Assembly (NCBI GenBank): GCA_019421365.1
Contig: JAHZFJ010000009.1
Coordinates: forward strand, 1-64,000
Reading direction: 5' to 3'
Origin: Lachnospiraceae bacterium
GTDB lineage: Bacteria > Bacillota > Clostridia > Lachnospirales > Lachnospiraceae
Length of the DNA: 64,000 bases
The translations under genes and the position numbers were made by a program. Shown here in pieces: positions 61,499-64,000 of the stretch. The notes beneath the pieces are model-generated. The model saw nothing but the letters and a program-made list of their open reading frames with translations, was not told where the DNA came from and searched no databases. Position 1 is the first letter of the stretch. The number at the start of each line of letters is the position of its first letter.

Positions 61499-62350
61499 TT
61501 ATATTACATTTGTTCTCTCAGTTAGTAGCTCTAGATTAGTAAGTAGTTTTGTAGATGTATTCAACTCTCCAATTTCGCTTTCTTCAAAGTCACCGTGACA
61601 GTCAGAACCTGCGGTTATAATTTTGTTGTTTTCCTTACATGCCTTTAAGCATATTTGCAATTGTTCTTCCGTATGAGTAGGATAATAACATTCCACTCCA
61701 TCAATACCCAGTTTGAATAATTCATTAAGTGTATCTTCCAGTTTTTTAGCAGTTAGTGACTTGAAGACACGTCCTGGATGAGCTAATATGGCTTTTCCTC
61801 CTGCTAAATGAATGTTTTTTACCACATCTTCTGCTTTTGGAAACTCTGTTTGATTATAAGCAGATCCGTATTTGAAGTAGAGTTTAAAGGAATCTTCTAG
61901 GGTGGAAACAATCCCTTTATATTGAAAATAATAAAGTGCTTTCCAACCACCTTTTCTCCGATCATATTCAAAACGGTTATACTCCTCTAAAGTAATTTCA
62001 TCATAATCGATAGATAATCTTCTAACTAATTCTACATTTGTTTGTTCTAGTAGTTCGGCGTTATGATTAACGAATTGTGTAAAGTTATTATCATATAAGT
62101 CGATATTATAAGCTAATATATGTATGTTTGAGCCGCAATAAATGGCATCTAATTCAACACCAGGTATACAAGTGAATCCTTTCGGTTTGTCGAGTCTCAT
62201 GAGCTCTTTTGAACCACCTAGTTCATTGTGATCTGTGATAGCAATTATATTGATATTCTTAGATAAGGCAATATCGATAATTTCTTGTGGTGATTGTGTC
62301 CCATCAGAATAGTACGAATGTATATGTAGATCAGCATAACCAGTAATCAT
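61499..62350 (-). CDS. PHP-domain phosphoesterase
   Basis: A 283-residue PHP protein. Metal-binding motifs in order: ADLHIHSYYSDGTQSPQEII, IAITDHNELGG, CIPGVELDA, ILAHPGRV and TAGSDCHGDFEESEIGE. These are the ligands of the YciV/TrpH (RNase AM, nucleoside 3',5'-bisphosphatase) group. GGGGGAAG precedes the ATG. It probably removes phosphate from a nucleotide or acts as a 5'-3' exonuclease on short RNAs. Confidence 0.87.
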   Translation of the reverse strand: MITGYADLHIHSYYSDGTQSPQEIIDIALSKNINIIAITDHNELGGSKELMRLDKPKGFTCIPGVELDAIYCGSNIHILAYNIDLYDNNFTQFVNHNAELLEQTNVELVRRLSIDYDEITLEEYNRFEYDRRKGGWKALYYFQYKGIVSTLEDSFKLYFKYGSAYNQTEFPKAEDVVKNIHLAGGKAILAHPGRVFKSLTAKKLEDTLNELFKLGIDGVECYYPTHTEEQLQICLKACKENNKIITAGSDCHGDFEESEIGELNTSTKLLTNLELLTERTNVI

Positions 62351-62372
62351 TATACTTCCCCCTCGTCATATG

Positions 62373-62846
62373 TTATTCTCCCTCATAATAATCCAGTGTG
62401 GCATTATTTTTATAAAAGTCAGCACTTTTATTATGTTTTATAATACCTATTTTATCTGAATCAGGGTAATGAATTATATCAGGTGAATTTGTCGTGTCAA
62501 CATCAAGATATTTAAGCATACTATCCGTAGAGGTATTTGTAATCTTATGTACTCCTTGTTCCCCTGGTGGGCAAACAATCGTATCGCCAGCTTTAAGTTC
62601 TATCAAGCCATCTCGTGTTATAAGGATACCATTACCTTCTATTATGTAAAATACTTCCGTATTTTCTTCATGATAATGATATGGGTAATTACTTTTCATA
62701 GGCGGAATCTCATAGATTGCTACATAGCATTGTTTAAAATCAGATCTTGGTGTTACTTCTTTCTTGTAGTATTCATAGGGGTCATGAATATGCTTATGTG
62801 TAGGAGTAATGTCCTTTTCATTTATAATTGTAATTTTATCATCCAC
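62373..62846 (-). CDS. Cupin-domain protein
   Basis: A 157-residue single cupin. Motif 1 is YPYHYHEENTEVFYIIEGNG, with the metal His pair and Glu, and motif 2 is PPGEQGVHKITN. Start GTG 62846 follows GGAGG by 9 bases; an overlapping ATG is out of frame. It lies 22 bases upstream of the PHP gene in transcription order and may be co-transcribed. The role could be a small isomerase, a dioxygenase-like enzyme or a ligand-binding protein. Confidence 0.85.
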   Translation of the reverse strand: MDDKITIINEKDITPTHKHIHDPYEYYKKEVTPRSDFKQCYVAIYEIPPMKSNYPYHYHEENTEVFYIIEGNGILITRDGLIELKAGDTIVCPPGEQGVHKITNTSTDSMLKYLDVDTTNSPDIIHYPDSDKIGIIKHNKSADFYKNNATLDYYEGE

Positions 62847-62897
62847 ATTAATTAACCTCCGTAAATCATATATATTATATTAATTAACAACTTATTT

Positions 62898-63332
62898 TCA
62901 ATGTCGTACTTTATCCATCTTCATTTTGAACATAACGAACTCCTTATACCCAGAATAAATTTCAATTGGAATATAAATAAGCGTACATATTAATATTGTA
63001 AAAACAAGATTTTCTGATTTACTAAGTATAATAGCTACAATATAAAAAACAATTAAATAACTTACTCGATATCGTATAAGCCGATAATATTTCCAAGGAA
63101 TAAAAATCTCCTTTTTTTCTAGGAGGCTAGAGATACTAATCCATAGTATAAAAGCTAAAGATATCTGCATGGTAAATAAGTAAGCATTCATTTGAAAAGT
63201 TTCCATTATCAAACCTAAGATAGGAATAGAAAGAACAATAAATGATAAGAAAATCCCTTGAAAAAACAACTGCTTTTTGAAAGTTTTCTCATTATAAATT
63301 CGCGAAATATCTTTATAGTCCTGTAAATCCAT
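62898..63332 (-). CDS. Hypothetical four-helix membrane protein
   Basis: A 144-residue membrane protein with four hydrophobic segments (about 22-42, 48-68, 88-105, 107-127) and a short basic N-terminus and C-terminus. AGAAAGGAG precedes the ATG. No family is recognised. It lies 27 bases downstream of the DUF6886-like gene on the same strand and may be co-transcribed. Confidence 0.7.
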   Translation of the reverse strand: MDLQDYKDISRIYNEKTFKKQLFFQGIFLSFIVLSIPILGLIMETFQMNAYLFTMQISLAFILWISISSLLEKKEIFIPWKYYRLIRYRVSYLIVFYIVAIILSKSENLVFTILICTLIYIPIEIYSGYKEFVMFKMKMDKVRH

Positions 63333-63359
63333 AGCAAAAACTCCTTTCTAAAATCTATA

Positions 63360-63881
63360 TTATAATCGTGGTTGTGCAAATCCCATTCTACATAGCGACC
63401 AATTTAAGGTTGTAGTTACAATCTCATCTGCTATCCCCCATAGATTATCAACGATTCTTAATTCAACATTACGTTCAAACAAAGCACCAAACAAATCGAC
63501 CACCTTATGTTTTGCTATTGGTTTTTGCATTGATGTTGCAACATAATATCCAGCAATAGCATCTTGAAGTTCAAAATCCGATGGGTCAAATTCATACAGA
63601 TATAAAGTCTTTTCATTCATAGGTACAAACCATTTGTTTTCAATAATTAGGGTATGAGATATCGTCGCCGAAGAAAAATACTTCGCAATATCATGAGAGG
63701 ACGTATTTTCACCAATATGATAAGCGATTCGTGGGCAGTTTCTCGGCGTTAGAAAATTAGGTACTCGTAATTCATCAATAGCCCATACTAATTTTAGATC
63801 TTTATCTAAATCATTGCGGCTGTGTTTTCTAGGTTCAAACAGTTTAATATCATGTTCTTCACTTACATGAAATAATCGCAT
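63360..63881 (-). CDS. DUF6886-like protein
   Basis: A 173-residue soluble protein. MRLFHVSEEHDIKLFEPRKH at the start, VWAIDELRVPNFLTPRNCPR and LWGIADEIVTTTLNWSLCRM near the end match the DUF6886 (formerly hypothetical) family as I recall it; the function is unknown. Its fold may resemble ADP-ribosyltransferase-like RES/DarT segments, but no catalytic set is certain. GGAGGGG precedes the ATG. The remaining bases to 64000 show no gene. Confidence 0.65.
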   Translation of the reverse strand: MRLFHVSEEHDIKLFEPRKHSRNDLDKDLKLVWAIDELRVPNFLTPRNCPRIAYHIGENTSSHDIAKYFSSATISHTLIIENKWFVPMNEKTLYLYEFDPSDFELQDAIAGYYVATSMQKPIAKHKVVDLFGALFERNVELRIVDNLWGIADEIVTTTLNWSLCRMGFAQPRL

Positions 63882-64000
63882 AATCCCCTCCTAAAATAAT
63901 ATTACAACTATTCTACCCTAAAAACCATAATATTACAATACGCACTAACAAATGTGCTGTCAATAACAGAACACTTAGCTCACATCACTCTGCATCTTTC

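Overview
The window is chromosomal DNA of a low-GC Gram-positive anaerobe of the Lachnospiraceae/Clostridia type. The evidence is AT-rich intergenic DNA, strong AGGAGG ribosome sites with several TTG and GTG starts, FtsX-type ABC exporters, extracellular glucan-degrading enzymes and a gapN gene. It resembles a plant-polysaccharide fermenter such as Lachnoclostridium phytofermentans, but that identification is an inference. No rRNA, tRNA or CRISPR array was seen.

Region 1 (1-18065). Two ATPase-permease fusion proteins form an exporter operon. Next come a broken and an intact short-chain dehydrogenase, a secreted GH16 beta-1,3-glucanase with two C-terminal binding modules, and a patch of decayed acetyltransferase and DUF402 genes. 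A five-gene antimicrobial-peptide-sensing type operon follows: ABC ATPase, large permease, a 56-residue small protein, response regulator and intramembrane-sensing kinase. The region ends with fossils of an acetyltransferase and an alpha/beta hydrolase, and a minus-strand Xer-like recombinase.

Region 2 (18066-30240) is a starch and maltodextrin locus. A MalF/MalG/MalE-type importer is followed by a cytoplasmic GH13 enzyme and a membrane-anchored CBM26-like starch-binding protein. A convergent LacI-family regulator and two tandem secreted CGTase-like enzymes complete the set. Extracellular enzymes would cut starch, the anchored protein could hold it at the cell surface, the importer would take up the oligosaccharides and the intracellular enzyme would cut them further. 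A cluster of TTTAAGT/ACTTAAA half-sites lies upstream of the operon promoter.

Region 3 (30241-64000) is almost entirely minus strand and looks accessory. It holds a 1.2-kb gene-free stretch, a SatD/DUF3307 pair behind a 29-bp tandem array, a metal P1B-ATPase with a divergent TetR gene, and an arsR-acr3-CoA-disulfide-reductase arsenic operon with a PAT-like acetyltransferase next to it. It also has a MarR gene, a tiny ORF and a P2-type Ca ATPase, a gpx-ohrR peroxide operon, gapN, and many small stress or resistance enzymes (acetyltransferases, phosphotransferase, nitroreductase, HD proteins, VOC, cupin, PHP).

Two features stand out. The first is the number of gene fossils: gyrB, SDR, DUF402, GNAT, hydrolase, J-domain and lipoprotein pieces, and a train of DUF3267, response regulator, kinase and ABC exporter fragments. 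The second is the number of regulatory sites that can be read directly: ArsR-, OhrR-, MarR- and TetR-type dyads placed on good promoters, several present in two copies.
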